Origin: Bacteriovorax stolpii
Lineage (GTDB): Bacteria; Bdellovibrionota; Bacteriovoracia; Bacteriovoracales; Bacteriovoracaceae
Length of the DNA stretch: 64,000 nucleotides
Assembly (NCBI GenBank): GCA_945905815.1
Contig: CAMDQH010000001.1
Span: 1 to 64,000 of the forward strand
Direction: 5' to 3'
Below, piece by piece: positions 20,223 through 30,142 of the stretch. Both the position numbers and the translations under genes were made by a program. The notes below the pieces were generated by a model that saw nothing but the letters and a program-made list of their open reading frames with translations, made no database searches and was not told where the DNA came from. The first letter of the stretch is position 1. Every line of letters starts with the position of its first letter.

Positions 20223-21026
20223 TTAGCCTGCCATAAACGGAGCAATTCCAATTTCTGATTTTTTAATGAAAGAAGCTATCTCGCTAATAACCGCATTAGC
20301 TTTGTATTCCTCCATTAATTCCGTGTGAGACACAAAAGCTCTTGGTGAAAGCGCAGAAGCTTCCATCGTTCGGTAAAAATCTACGACTTCAGATACAATT
20401 TCTTTTGAATGGCCCTGACGTTTAAGGCCGATGATGTTAATGCCTTTGAGGCGAACGCGGTTACCGTAAGCAGTACAAAAATGAGGAATATCGCGATCAA
20501 TTCCTGAACCACCACCAATATAAGCACCTCTTCCAATAGTCACAAATTGCGTGACTCCTGTATTTCCACCAATAATAACTCTGTCACCAATGGTTACATG
20601 TCCTGCCAAACCAACGGCATTTGCAAATGTTAGATTATTTCCTAAAGTGCAATCATGAGCGATGTGACAATAGGCCATAAACAGGGAATTAGAGCCAACG
20701 ATCGTTTTTTGATCCTGTTTCATCGTTCCGCGGTGGATAGAAACATATTCACGAAATGTATTATTATCACCAATAATTGTTTCAGTAGGCTCGTTCTTGT
20801 ATGACGTGTCCTGGGGAGGAGCTCCGATAGAACAAAACTGGAAAAATCGATTCCCTTTTCCAACTGTCGTATGGCCATCAACAACAACGTTGGAATGAAA
20901 AATACAATCATCTCCAATTTTTGCGTTTGCACCGATTAGACAAAATGGTCCAATTTGAACATTGTTTCCTATTTGGGCTTCAGGGTGAACAAAAGACATT
21001 GGGTGCGCTTCGTAATTTTTCGACAT
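20223..21026 (-). CDS. lpxA: acyl-ACP--UDP-N-acetylglucosamine O-acyltransferase
   Basis: hexapeptide repeats, IHRGT, HIAHDCTLGNN, RLKGINIIGLKR. Confidence 0.95.
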   Translation of the reverse strand: MSKNYEAHPMSFVHPEAQIGNNVQIGPFCLIGANAKIGDDCIFHSNVVVDGHTTVGKGNRFFQFCSIGAPPQDTSYKNEPTETIIGDNNTFREYVSIHRGTMKQDQKTIVGSNSLFMAYCHIAHDCTLGNNLTFANAVGLAGHVTIGDRVIIGGNTGVTQFVTIGRGAYIGGGSGIDRDIPHFCTAYGNRVRLKGINIIGLKRQGHSKEIVSEVVDFYRTMEASALSPRAFVSHTELMEEYKANAVISEIASFIKKSEIGIAPFMAG

Positions 21027-21036
21027 ATTATTCTCT

Positions 21037-21528
21037 CTAGTTATTAAATTTTAAAGATGCCATGACACTCGTTTGTGACATGAGGTCACCGTTGGCATAA
21101 ATTGCACATTCATACATTTGAATTGGGCCTCTTACTTTCGTGAGAGTTGCGTGAATTTCAAGATCTAATGGCGGGAATATAGGTTTTCTGAATTTAGCAG
21201 AATCGATCCCTAAAAGTGCTACTTCAATTTTTGATTTTTCGTTTGGTTTGCAATACATCGCCAAAAACGAAGCTGCTTGTGCCATCATCTCAACTTGAAC
21301 AACACCCGGAAGAATTGGATCACCGGGAAAATGGCCTTCAAGTACTTTTACAGTACTATCCACTCTGAAAGTACAAATGGTCTTACCACCGATGAGTTGG
21401 GTTGGTGTTAAAGGTACCTTTAGAATGTCTAATCCAGGAGGAATAATAATTTCTGTGACAGTGTCTATGAACAAGAACGGCTCCCGATGGGGAAGAAAAT
21501 CCATCACTTGCTTTTTATTCATCAACAT
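21037..21528 (-). CDS. fabZ: 3-hydroxyacyl-ACP dehydratase FabZ
   Basis: FLPHREPFLFIDTV, GHFPGDPILPGVVQVEMMAQAAS. Confidence 0.95.
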   Translation of the reverse strand: MLMNKKQVMDFLPHREPFLFIDTVTEIIIPPGLDILKVPLTPTQLIGGKTICTFRVDSTVKVLEGHFPGDPILPGVVQVEMMAQAASFLAMYCKPNEKSKIEVALLGIDSAKFRKPIFPPLDLEIHATLTKVRGPIQMYECAIYANGDLMSQTSVMASLKFNN

Positions 21529-21542
21529 AAAAATATCCTTCT

Positions 21543-22586
21543 TTAATCTTTTTTATCTTTTAGAGACATTTTACGAACGTATGCAAAGCCTTTCATCCAC
21601 TCTTTAACATCACGAGCGGGATGCCCGCCAAGCTTCGAACCTGCAGGCCAAACAACTGATTCATTCACCATGGCACCGCCAGCAATTTGCGATCCCATAC
21701 CGATATGAGAATCAGGTCCAACAGCTGCACGACCTCCGAGTACGACAAAATCTTCCAATACAGCACTTCCCGCAATGCCGGCCTGACCGCAAAGGACACA
21801 TCCTTTACCTAATTTTACATTATGAGCAATCTGAACCTGATTATCGATAATACACCCAGCACCGATGACTGTAGGCGAGAAAGTTCCCATGTCGATTGAA
21901 GAATTTGAGCCGATCTCAACGTTATCATGAATGATAACTCCACCCATATGCCAAATTTTGACATGCTGACCTTGGTGAAAAGTATAACCAAAGCCATCGC
22001 TGCCAACGACTGCTCCTGAATGAAGTCTGCAGTTTTTTCCAATTGTCGTAAAAGGGTAAATCGTTACGTTTGGATAAATTTTTGAGTTGTCCCCAATGCT
22101 GACATGAGGAAGTATAGTTGATCCGTGCAAGACCTCAACATTAGCTCCAATTTTTACATGCTCACCTATGAAAACGCCTTGAGAAATACGGGCAGTCGGA
22201 TCAATGTCGGTTGTGCCCATTTGTCTTCCATCCACCTGAGTGTTTAAGCCATTCATTTTTAGGTCATAAAATGGTTTCGAGAGAATGGTCAAACTGAGAG
22301 CGATGTTTGGAGATGTTGCAATCCATGACATCTGTTGAATCATCGTTTTATATTCTTTGCTCATTAATGAATAAAACTTCTCATCAATAACAAGACCAAG
22401 TTTTAAACTCAGTGCTTGTTCCATATGTGGGATAAATTTATCCAGCAATTTTGCATTTTTAATAAATACAAAACTATGTACCTGAAATGTATCTAATGCA
22501 GAAATGGCCAGAATTTCTTCTGGCCATTCAGCATTTTTAGCAATTTCAAGTGACGAATCAAACTTTAAAAGTTCGTTTAATTTCAT
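21543..22586 (-). CDS. lpxD: UDP-3-O-acylglucosamine N-acyltransferase
   Basis: hexapeptide repeats; [21 protein letters not shown]. Confidence 0.95.
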   Translation of the reverse strand: MKLNELLKFDSSLEIAKNAEWPEEILAISALDTFQVHSFVFIKNAKLLDKFIPHMEQALSLKLGLVIDEKFYSLMSKEYKTMIQQMSWIATSPNIALSLTILSKPFYDLKMNGLNTQVDGRQMGTTDIDPTARISQGVFIGEHVKIGANVEVLHGSTILPHVSIGDNSKIYPNVTIYPFTTIGKNCRLHSGAVVGSDGFGYTFHQGQHVKIWHMGGVIIHDNVEIGSNSSIDMGTFSPTVIGAGCIIDNQVQIAHNVKLGKGCVLCGQAGIAGSAVLEDFVVLGGRAAVGPDSHIGMGSQIAGGAMVNESVVWPAGSKLGGHPARDVKEWMKGFAYVRKMSLKDKKD

Positions 22587-23096
22587 TTATTTTCCAGGAT
22601 ATTTTTTATCATATGCTTTGATAACATCTTCAGTAATATCTTTTTTTGCTTCAGCATATATAATTGGTGCTGCAGAAAGTTCAAAAGTCATTGCAACAGC
22701 ATTTGCTTTTGAAATTTCATCGATGATTGGGCGTAGTTTTTCAAGAATAGGCTTTTTCATATCCTGTTCCATCTTCTGTATTTCTTTTTGGAATTCCATC
22801 GTTTTACTTTGAAGCTTCATCATCAATTCTTGAATTTCGCGCTCTTTAGTTATGCGGGCCTGCTCTGCAAGAACCATGCTTTGCTTTTTGTAATCTTCCT
22901 GAGATTTTTTAATTTTATCTTCGTCTTTTTTAAGCACTGACTTCTTATCATTAAATGCTTTTTCAAGTGTCTTTTGGACACCCTTACCTTCTTTAATAGT
23001 AGTAATAACCTTTTGAATATCAACTAAACCAACAAGCACTGTCGCTTGAGCTGAAAAACAAAGCGTGAGGATTAAGATTGTAAATAAAGTTTTCAT
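22587..23096 (-). CDS. OmpH/Skp family periplasmic chaperone
   Basis: signal peptide, GLVDIQKVI, coiled-coil core; between bamA and lpxD. Confidence 0.88.
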   Translation of the reverse strand: MKTLFTILILTLCFSAQATVLVGLVDIQKVITTIKEGKGVQKTLEKAFNDKKSVLKKDEDKIKKSQEDYKKQSMVLAEQARITKEREIQELMMKLQSKTMEFQKEIQKMEQDMKKPILEKLRPIIDEISKANAVAMTFELSAAPIIYAEAKKDITEDVIKAYDKKYPGK

Positions 23097-23134
23097 ATTT
23101 TTTCTCCTTAAATTATCTATTACGTTAGCATTGC

Positions 23135-25453
23135 TTAAAACAATTGTCCTATGTCAAAATTAAACTGGTTACCAGCCTCTTTATGTAACTTCCCGTCATC
23201 TTTAGGGTGAATCGGGAAACCAAATTCAAATCTTAAAACACCAATGGGGGAGAACCATCTAAAACCAAAGCCATAATCCGAACGAAGAGCGTAATTGTTG
23301 CCTTCACCAATTCGCTGCTCGAAGACGTTACCAGCATCATAGAAAAGCACCCATTTGAGTCCAGCTTCTTTAATCAATGGATGCTCGAATTCAATTGTAC
23401 CCAAGAGACTGAATAAACCACCGAAGTTAAATACTTCATCTTTTCCGGTGCTGGTATTCTTGGCAAAACGTCTTGGACCAATGTCCTCAATATTAAAACC
23501 TCTCATATTACGAGCACCGCCCATAGAGAATTTTTCAACTCGTGGAATTTCTCTTTCAGTTGTCTTAAATAATTGCTGCGCGTGAAGTCTTGTTCGTAAA
23601 ATCAGATCCCCCCAAATAGGTCTGTAATATCTTCCTTCAAGTTCAGCTTTCATCCAGCGCATCGATCCACCCAAACCTGTGTATTCCAGGGCTGAGTTGG
23701 TGTAGTAGCCATTTGTTGGTTCAAAAGTATTGTTTCGTTTATCTCTGATAATAGACGCCTGTAGAGATGAAGCAGAACCATTCTCTACTTCTTCTTTAAT
23801 ACCTGAATTGATGACGTTGCTTACCTTGTTATCTTCATAGCGGTAAGTCAGAAATAAACGGGTGTATTCAAAAATGGGATGCCCTACACGAACATCGGCA
23901 CCATGTTTACGGTATGCAAAAGAACGAATGAAATAAGAAACAGTTTGATAGTAATCGGCCCCTGCGGTCCATTTTGTGTCAAAGATATAAGGTTCAGTGA
24001 AACCGAGGTTATAAATCTGCTGTTTATTGGAGTACGAAAGGTTCAAGTTAATATTTTGACCAAGACCGCGAAAGTTATTCTGTGCAACTGAAGCTTGGAT
24101 AAACCCTTGCGTTGCAGTTGAATAACCAGCACCTAAAGAAATCTGCCCAGTCGGTCGCTCTTTTATGGAAACTTCAACATCAAGTATGTTGTCAGTACCT
24201 TTCCGTGTAATGGTGTTAAAGATTACGCTCTCTGGCTGAAAGTATCCGAGACGATTCACGTTATCTTTCGAGGTTCTAAGTTTTGAACCCGAATACATTT
24301 CACCTTCACCAATGCGAAGCTCACGCCGAATTACCTTGTCTCGAGTCTTAGTGTTGCCTTTCATAGTGATCTTACCAAAATAAGCAATTACACCTTTCTC
24401 AAATGAGAAAATAATGTCTACCTTATTCTCTCCAGGTACAATTTCAAGGGTACGGAGAACGTTGGCAAAAGCATATCCTTTGTCCTGATACATCTCAGTT
24501 AATGTCTGAATGTCCTGGCGTAGATTTTCTTCATTATAGATATCGCCAGTTTTAATCTTAAGCTTTTCCATCATTTCATTTTCAGTAAAGAGTAGCTCTC
24601 CATTGAAAGAAACATTATTGACGGAAAATTGTGGCCCCTCGGTCAAACGGACAGTAATAAAAATCCACTTTTTATCTTCAGAAGCTGTCACTTCAGGGTT
24701 TTGAATGTTGACCTGAAGATAACCACGAGTTTTATAGAGGTATTTCAATCGTTCAACGTCTGTCTGAAAATTGATTTCTTTAAAATTTCCTGAACCAGAT
24801 AAAAAAGCAAAATAAGACTCTTCCCTAGTCTGCATAAAGTTCTTAAGCTCTTCATCACCGATGGCCTTACTACCGAGGAAAGTAATCTTTTTAACTCTGA
24901 CTTTATCCCATTCTTTGATATTGAATGTAATTTCAACAGAACCATTCTTATTATCTTTCAATTTGTAAGTCACAAGAGCTAAAAAATAGCCTTTTTCTTC
25001 ATAATGTTTTTGTAATAAGAGAATGTCGTTTTTGAGAGTTGAAATATCCAGAATATTAAATTCTTTTGTTTTAACTTGTTCTTTTAAATCATCATCATTA
25101 ATTTCATCATTTCCTTCAAAAGAAATTTTTGAAATAATTGGCTTTTCCTTTACTTTAAAAAGGAGAATGTTTTTTCCATCTTTTATTTTGTGGTAGGCTT
25201 CAACTTCTTCAAAATACTTCATTTCATAAATTCGAGATAGGTCTTTTCTTAAAAGATAATTGTCGAGCATCATTTCTGCGCGAGTGCTCAACTTTTCAAT
25301 TATGGCCTCTGATTCAACTTTTCTGTTGCCTAGAATTTCAATTGAATCCACACGGAAAAATTCTCGAATCGGCCCAATTATTTCTTGAGCGAAAACGGCG
25401 GATGATCCAAAAGTCATGAACGAAATGAATAACCAAAGCAGAACTTTTTTCAA
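23135..25453 (-). CDS. bamA: outer membrane protein assembly factor BamA
   Basis: tandem POTRA repeats, barrel with GGARNMRGF, C-terminal FDIGQLF. Confidence 0.95.
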   Translation of the reverse strand: MKKVLLWLFISFMTFGSSAVFAQEIIGPIREFFRVDSIEILGNRKVESEAIIEKLSTRAEMMLDNYLLRKDLSRIYEMKYFEEVEAYHKIKDGKNILLFKVKEKPIISKISFEGNDEINDDDLKEQVKTKEFNILDISTLKNDILLLQKHYEEKGYFLALVTYKLKDNKNGSVEITFNIKEWDKVRVKKITFLGSKAIGDEELKNFMQTREESYFAFLSGSGNFKEINFQTDVERLKYLYKTRGYLQVNIQNPEVTASEDKKWIFITVRLTEGPQFSVNNVSFNGELLFTENEMMEKLKIKTGDIYNEENLRQDIQTLTEMYQDKGYAFANVLRTLEIVPGENKVDIIFSFEKGVIAYFGKITMKGNTKTRDKVIRRELRIGEGEMYSGSKLRTSKDNVNRLGYFQPESVIFNTITRKGTDNILDVEVSIKERPTGQISLGAGYSTATQGFIQASVAQNNFRGLGQNINLNLSYSNKQQIYNLGFTEPYIFDTKWTAGADYYQTVSYFIRSFAYRKHGADVRVGHPIFEYTRLFLTYRYEDNKVSNVINSGIKEEVENGSASSLQASIIRDKRNNTFEPTNGYYTNSALEYTGLGGSMRWMKAELEGRYYRPIWGDLILRTRLHAQQLFKTTEREIPRVEKFSMGGARNMRGFNIEDIGPRRFAKNTSTGKDEVFNFGGLFSLLGTIEFEHPLIKEAGLKWVLFYDAGNVFEQRIGEGNNYALRSDYGFGFRWFSPIGVLRFEFGFPIHPKDDGKLHKEAGNQFNFDIGQLF

Positions 25454-25509
25454 CTACTGAATCCTTAAAGCAAAGGCTATCTTGTTAATTTTATTTGCAG
25501 TTCAGAAGT

Positions 25510-26169
25510 CTAGCCAATTATCTGACCATCTTCAATGACTATTTTTCGAGGAAAATGCGAAGCGACTTTGTCATCATGTGTCACAACAAGAAGTGTTGCG
25601 TTAAAATCGGCCGATAGGTTTTTTAAAAGCGTGGTAACCTTCTCAGAATTTTTTGAATCTAGATTTCCTGTTGGTTCATCACATAAAAGTATCTTCGGCC
25701 TTAAACTTAAAGCACGAATAATATTAATGCGTTGTTGCTCACCGCCAGAAATTTCGAACGGATATTTCGACAAACAGTGGTTTACTCCTAATATTTCTGA
25801 AAGCTTCGCAGTGTCGTCTTCAACTTGCTTTAAATTTTTCCCACCAATTCGGGCCGGTAGTAAAATATTGTCACGACATGTCATCGACGGCAAAAGAAAG
25901 TGAAACTGAAAAACAAATCCAACTGACTCGTTTCTAAAGTTTGCAAGACCCTCATCACTCATATCGTGAAGATTTTTATTATCAATAATAACCTTGCCTG
26001 AAGTCGGCTGATCAAGGCCTCCTAACAGATAGAGAAGCGTTGATTTTCCTGAACCTGAAGCTCCACGAATGGCCACAAGCTCCCTTTCCTGAATACTAAT
26101 ATTTAGTCCACGTAAGACACGCGTTTTTCCAAAAGATTTTTCTACCTGCTCCAAACGAATGAAACTCAT
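25510..26169 (-). CDS. lolD: lipoprotein-releasing ABC transporter ATP-binding protein (LolD-type)
   Basis: Walker A GASGSGKST, signature ISGGEQQR, LLCDEPTGNLD. Confidence 0.85.
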   Translation of the reverse strand: MSFIRLEQVEKSFGKTRVLRGLNISIQERELVAIRGASGSGKSTLLYLLGGLDQPTSGKVIIDNKNLHDMSDEGLANFRNESVGFVFQFHFLLPSMTCRDNILLPARIGGKNLKQVEDDTAKLSEILGVNHCLSKYPFEISGGEQQRINIIRALSLRPKILLCDEPTGNLDSKNSEKVTTLLKNLSADFNATLLVVTHDDKVASHFPRKIVIEDGQIIG

Positions 26170-27365
26170 TAGCTAAACTCCTGACGTAAACCTTGCACAA
26201 TTGGCCTCTGTTTTAATCTCCAATAGCCAAAGAGGCCTGGAATTAAAACCCACACTAAAGATACCAGATACACTGTTATGTAGGCAGTACTATCTAGACG
26301 AATTTGAAGAGATGAGAGCACATAAATTTCCCCTGGAATCTGAAAGAATGAAACATTTGCCAGACACCAATTAAAAAACGTGGAAAGGATGTGGGCCCCG
26401 ACACAGGCAACCGCCCAAACTATAAATATAGAAATGAACCAAAAGCTCATTAGTTTTTTTAGCGATAAACCAACTGCACGGAGAAAGAAAAAATCTTGCG
26501 CTTTTTTTTCCATTATATATATAACGAAAGCCATTATATTGAAAACGGCTACCACCACGATCATTTGTAGGATTAGAGAAATTGAAAGTTTTTCAACTTT
26601 CACAGCTTCAATTAAAAATGAGTACTCACTCCAAAAAGGTCTTACAAAATATTCCTGTCTTAAATGTCCTCTGAGCTTTTGTTGATCTTTTTGTATTATG
26701 TCTAAGGACTCAATGGGTTTTGCAGGATTTTGAGTCGTAATAATAAGTAGATTGATGAAATCCCTGACATCTAGAATTTGCGCCAGATCTTTTTTGGGAA
26801 GATATACCATACGTAAATCTTTTTGATAGATGCCATGTTTTATTAAACCGGAAACTTGAAACGAACGGACTGTGGGAAGAGATTCTGACGACTCATTGCC
26901 TCTGCCAAAAGTTAAAGCAATCGTATCGCCTATTCCTACTTTAAGGGCATGGGCCAATTCTTCACCAATAACAAGCCCAGCTTCAGGAAGAACAACATTA
27001 AGCCCAGTGGCATTAGAGAAGTTATCAGCTTCAATTCCTCGTACCAAAACTCCTTTGCTCACGCCTTGATAAAGGGCAAAAGCCTCAGTTTGAATAACAG
27101 GCGCAATCGCCAAAGGCTTAACACTTGCGATTGCTTCTAAAAGGATCTTATCAACTTGAAAAAAACCTTTTTTGGAAGTGATGAGAATGTCACCGGAGGA
27201 ATGTCTGAGACCGGATTTTAACAAATGGTCAAATCCATCCATTAGTCCAAAAGTGCATAAGATAACAGCAATCGAAAAGGTAAAACTAAAAACGGTCGCC
27301 AGCAGGATTTTTCCTGATGAACGACCGTGAAGAACAATTTTTAAAATTGATAAATATGACTTCAT
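26169..27365 (-). CDS. lipoprotein-releasing ABC transporter permease (LolC/E type)
   Basis: MacB/FtsX-like topology; adjacent to LolD. Confidence 0.82.
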   Translation of the reverse strand: MKSYLSILKIVLHGRSSGKILLATVFSFTFSIAVILCTFGLMDGFDHLLKSGLRHSSGDILITSKKGFFQVDKILLEAIASVKPLAIAPVIQTEAFALYQGVSKGVLVRGIEADNFSNATGLNVVLPEAGLVIGEELAHALKVGIGDTIALTFGRGNESSESLPTVRSFQVSGLIKHGIYQKDLRMVYLPKKDLAQILDVRDFINLLIITTQNPAKPIESLDIIQKDQQKLRGHLRQEYFVRPFWSEYSFLIEAVKVEKLSISLILQMIVVVAVFNIMAFVIYIMEKKAQDFFFLRAVGLSLKKLMSFWFISIFIVWAVACVGAHILSTFFNWCLANVSFFQIPGEIYVLSSLQIRLDSTAYITVYLVSLVWVLIPGLFGYWRLKQRPIVQGLRQEFS

Positions 27366-28927
27366 TCTTCTTCAGAAAAGAAATGCTCTTTCTTAAGTAG
27401 TGGAAAGAGAATGACATCTCGGATGGTATGACTATCTGTGAGGATCATGACTAAACGATCGATTCCGATTCCCTGTCCAGCGGTAGGTGGCATTCCATAT
27501 TCAAGTGCACGTACAAAGTCGTAATCTACATCCGAAGCTTCATCGTCACCCGCTTCTTTGGCCATCGCCTGATCTGCAAAACGATCTAATTGATCAGTTG
27601 GGTTGTTTAACTCCGAGAAAGCATTTCCAATTTCCCAGCCATTCATAAAAAATTCAAAACGATCAACAAACTCTGGATGAATATCATTTCTTCTAGATAA
27701 AGGGGAAACTTCAGTTGGATACTCGGTAATGAATGTCGGTTGAATTAGTTTTGCTTCTACCAATTCTTCAAAACAAAGAACCAGAAGTTTGCCCCACGAA
27801 AGGCCTTGTGCTTTTTTAAGATCAGCATTGGTTCCTTTAAGAAGTTCCAAAAGGTGTGGGCGGTCGTTGATCTGATCCATACTTGAATGAGTATGCTTAG
27901 CAACAGCTTCTCTCATAGTCATACGCGCATAAGGACCTTTCAGGTTAATCTCATGCTCACCGAATTTAATGATGTCAGTTTTTAGAACATTCTGAGCAAT
28001 TCCAACCAGAAGATCCTCAGTGAAATCCATTAAGTCTAAGTAAGTTGCATAGGCCCAGTAAAATTCAATTGAAGTAAATTCAGGATTATGCTTAAGTGAC
28101 AGACCTTCATTTCTAAAACAACGATTGATTTCAAATACTTTATTGTATCCACCTACCACGAGACGTTTTAAATGAAGCTCAGGCGCTATACGCAGGGAGA
28201 GTTCCATATCAAGAGCATTATGATGAGTCTTAAATGGTTTTGCAGCAGCACCACCGGCAACTGAATGCATCATAGGAGTTTCTACTTCTAAAAAGTCATT
28301 TTTGTAAAAATACTCACGGATGAAACGAATAATTTCAGAACGTCTGCGCAGTTTCTCACGAGTCTCATGACTCATGATCATATCTACGTAGCGCATACGA
28401 TAGCGAAGTTCGGTATCAGTAAGACCATGAAATTTTTCAGGCAGAGGACGAATTGATTTCGTAAGGATCGAAAATTCACGAGCGTTTAAGGCCAGATCAC
28501 CCTTCATTGTTTTAAACACATCCCCTTCGACATAAACAATGTCGCCGAAATCTAAGTGCTTATATTCTTCTAAACCTTTTTCGGAAGTGAGCTGTTTCGA
28601 AATATAAAGCTGAAATCGACTAAAACCATCATCACATTGTAGGAAAGCAGCTTTTCCAAAATCCCTGACCATCATGACTCTGCCAGCAACTTTATACGTT
28701 GGGGTTTCTCCGATTTCTTCTTTAGTCATGTGACCATATTTGGCAGTTAAATCGGAGAATTTCGTATCAGGTTTAAAACCATTTTTATATGGATTTGATC
28801 CTGACTCCTCAAGCTTTTTTCTTTTATCAAGACGAACATCCATCTGTTCAGAGAATTGTTCAGTCCAGCGTCTGACGTGTTTATCTTTCATAATTTTCCC
28901 CGATGTCGTTAAGTTCATATCACTCAT
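27362..28927 (-). CDS. lysS: lysyl-tRNA synthetase (class II)
   Basis: FLEVETPMM, FEINRCFRNEG, GIDRLVMI. Confidence 0.95.
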   Translation of the reverse strand: MSDMNLTTSGKIMKDKHVRRWTEQFSEQMDVRLDKRKKLEESGSNPYKNGFKPDTKFSDLTAKYGHMTKEEIGETPTYKVAGRVMMVRDFGKAAFLQCDDGFSRFQLYISKQLTSEKGLEEYKHLDFGDIVYVEGDVFKTMKGDLALNAREFSILTKSIRPLPEKFHGLTDTELRYRMRYVDMIMSHETREKLRRRSEIIRFIREYFYKNDFLEVETPMMHSVAGGAAAKPFKTHHNALDMELSLRIAPELHLKRLVVGGYNKVFEINRCFRNEGLSLKHNPEFTSIEFYWAYATYLDLMDFTEDLLVGIAQNVLKTDIIKFGEHEINLKGPYARMTMREAVAKHTHSSMDQINDRPHLLELLKGTNADLKKAQGLSWGKLLVLCFEELVEAKLIQPTFITEYPTEVSPLSRRNDIHPEFVDRFEFFMNGWEIGNAFSELNNPTDQLDRFADQAMAKEAGDDEASDVDYDFVRALEYGMPPTAGQGIGIDRLVMILTDSHTIRDVILFPLLKKEHFFSEEE

Positions 28928-30076
28928 AAATCATCCATCCCTATATCTTGTACAATTCCCCCGAGGCTATGCCACTGAAGGTAAGCTTTCATAAAATCAT
29001 CCAAGTCACCATCTAATACTGACTCAGCTTGCGAAGAGTGAAAACCATTTCTGTGATCTTTCACAAGTTTATATGGATGAAGAACATAAGATCGGATCTG
29101 TGAACCCCAGGCAATATCTTTTTTGCCTGCCTCAACTTTATCCTGCTCTTTTCTTCTTTGTTCCACCATGTAGTCATAGATACGAGATTTTAAAATTTTC
29201 ATCCCCATGGCACGGTTTTGAAGCTGCGAGCGCTCGTTTTGGCACGCCACCACTATTCCTGTCGGAAAATGGGTAAAACGAACAGCTGAATCCGCCGTGT
29301 TTACTGATTGCCCACCTGCTCCGCCAGAACGATAAATATCAATCCGCAAATCTTTATCTAAAACTTCTACTTCAATCGTGTCATCCACTTCGGGCGTTAC
29401 ATAGATTGAAGAAAATGAAGTGTGCCGGCGAGCATTTGAATCAAAGGGAGAAATACGCACCAAGCGGTGGACACCACTTTCAGATTTTAATAGCCCGTAT
29501 GCAAAATCACCATGAACCATTAAAGTTGCTGATTTTATTCCGGCAGAATCTCCATACTGAAAATCGGTAACATTTACTTTGAAGCCTTTGGCCTCACACC
29601 AACGAGTAACCATTCTTAAAAGCATATTGGCCCAATCACATGATTCTGTACCGCCAGCTCCAGCATTGATCGTGACAATGGCGTTGTTAAAATCTGTTTC
29701 TCCAGAAAGGAGTGCTTTCTGTTCGGCTTCAGATAAAGCCGTATGTAGTTTGGGAAAAAGTTCAATTGCTTCTAAAACCGAAGCATCATCTCCAGCTTCA
29801 CCCATTTCAAGGAGAACTTCAAAGTCGTCACTTAAATTTTTTACTTTTGAAAAGCCATTTACTGTCGTTTCAAGAAGTGATTTTTCTTTTTGAATTTTTG
29901 AAGCGTTCTTGGTGTCATTCCAGAATCCATCGAGGGCCTCTAACTCAGAGATAACCTTAATACGATTTTTTTTGCGTTCGACGTCAAAGCGACCTCCGTA
30001 TGGTTTCGAGCGTTTCTTTGACTTGAGAGAACTGTGATTTATATTCGGCTAATTTTAGGCGCAGCGAATCATCCAT
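28924..30076 (-). CDS. prfB: peptide chain release factor 2, programmed +1 frameshift
   Basis: SPF tripeptide (RISPFDSN) and GGAGGQSVN; ORF1 30076..29984 ends at TGA; slippery GGAGG-TCG-CTT-TGA-C at 29983-29989 restores the long frame. Confidence 0.93.
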
Positions 30077-30087
30077 TTCATACCTTC

Positions 30088-30127
30088 CAAAAGTGTCCCT
30101 CACTCTAACAAAGAGTGAGCACTTTTG
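30088..30127 (-). promoter_or_regulatory. hairpin immediately upstream of prfB SD
   Basis: 8-bp outer and 7-bp inner stems; the 3' arm abuts GGAAGG, 6 nt before ATG. Confidence 0.55.
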
Positions 30128-30142
30128 AAAAGAAATCCGTCA

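Noticed and set aside
23355-24091. Plus-strand ORFs within bamA
   Set aside because: Antisense to a well-supported conserved gene
28924-29805. prfB as a 293-aa protein starting at MGEAGDDASVLEA
   Set aside because: Truncated call caused by the +1 frameshift; the real start is at 30076
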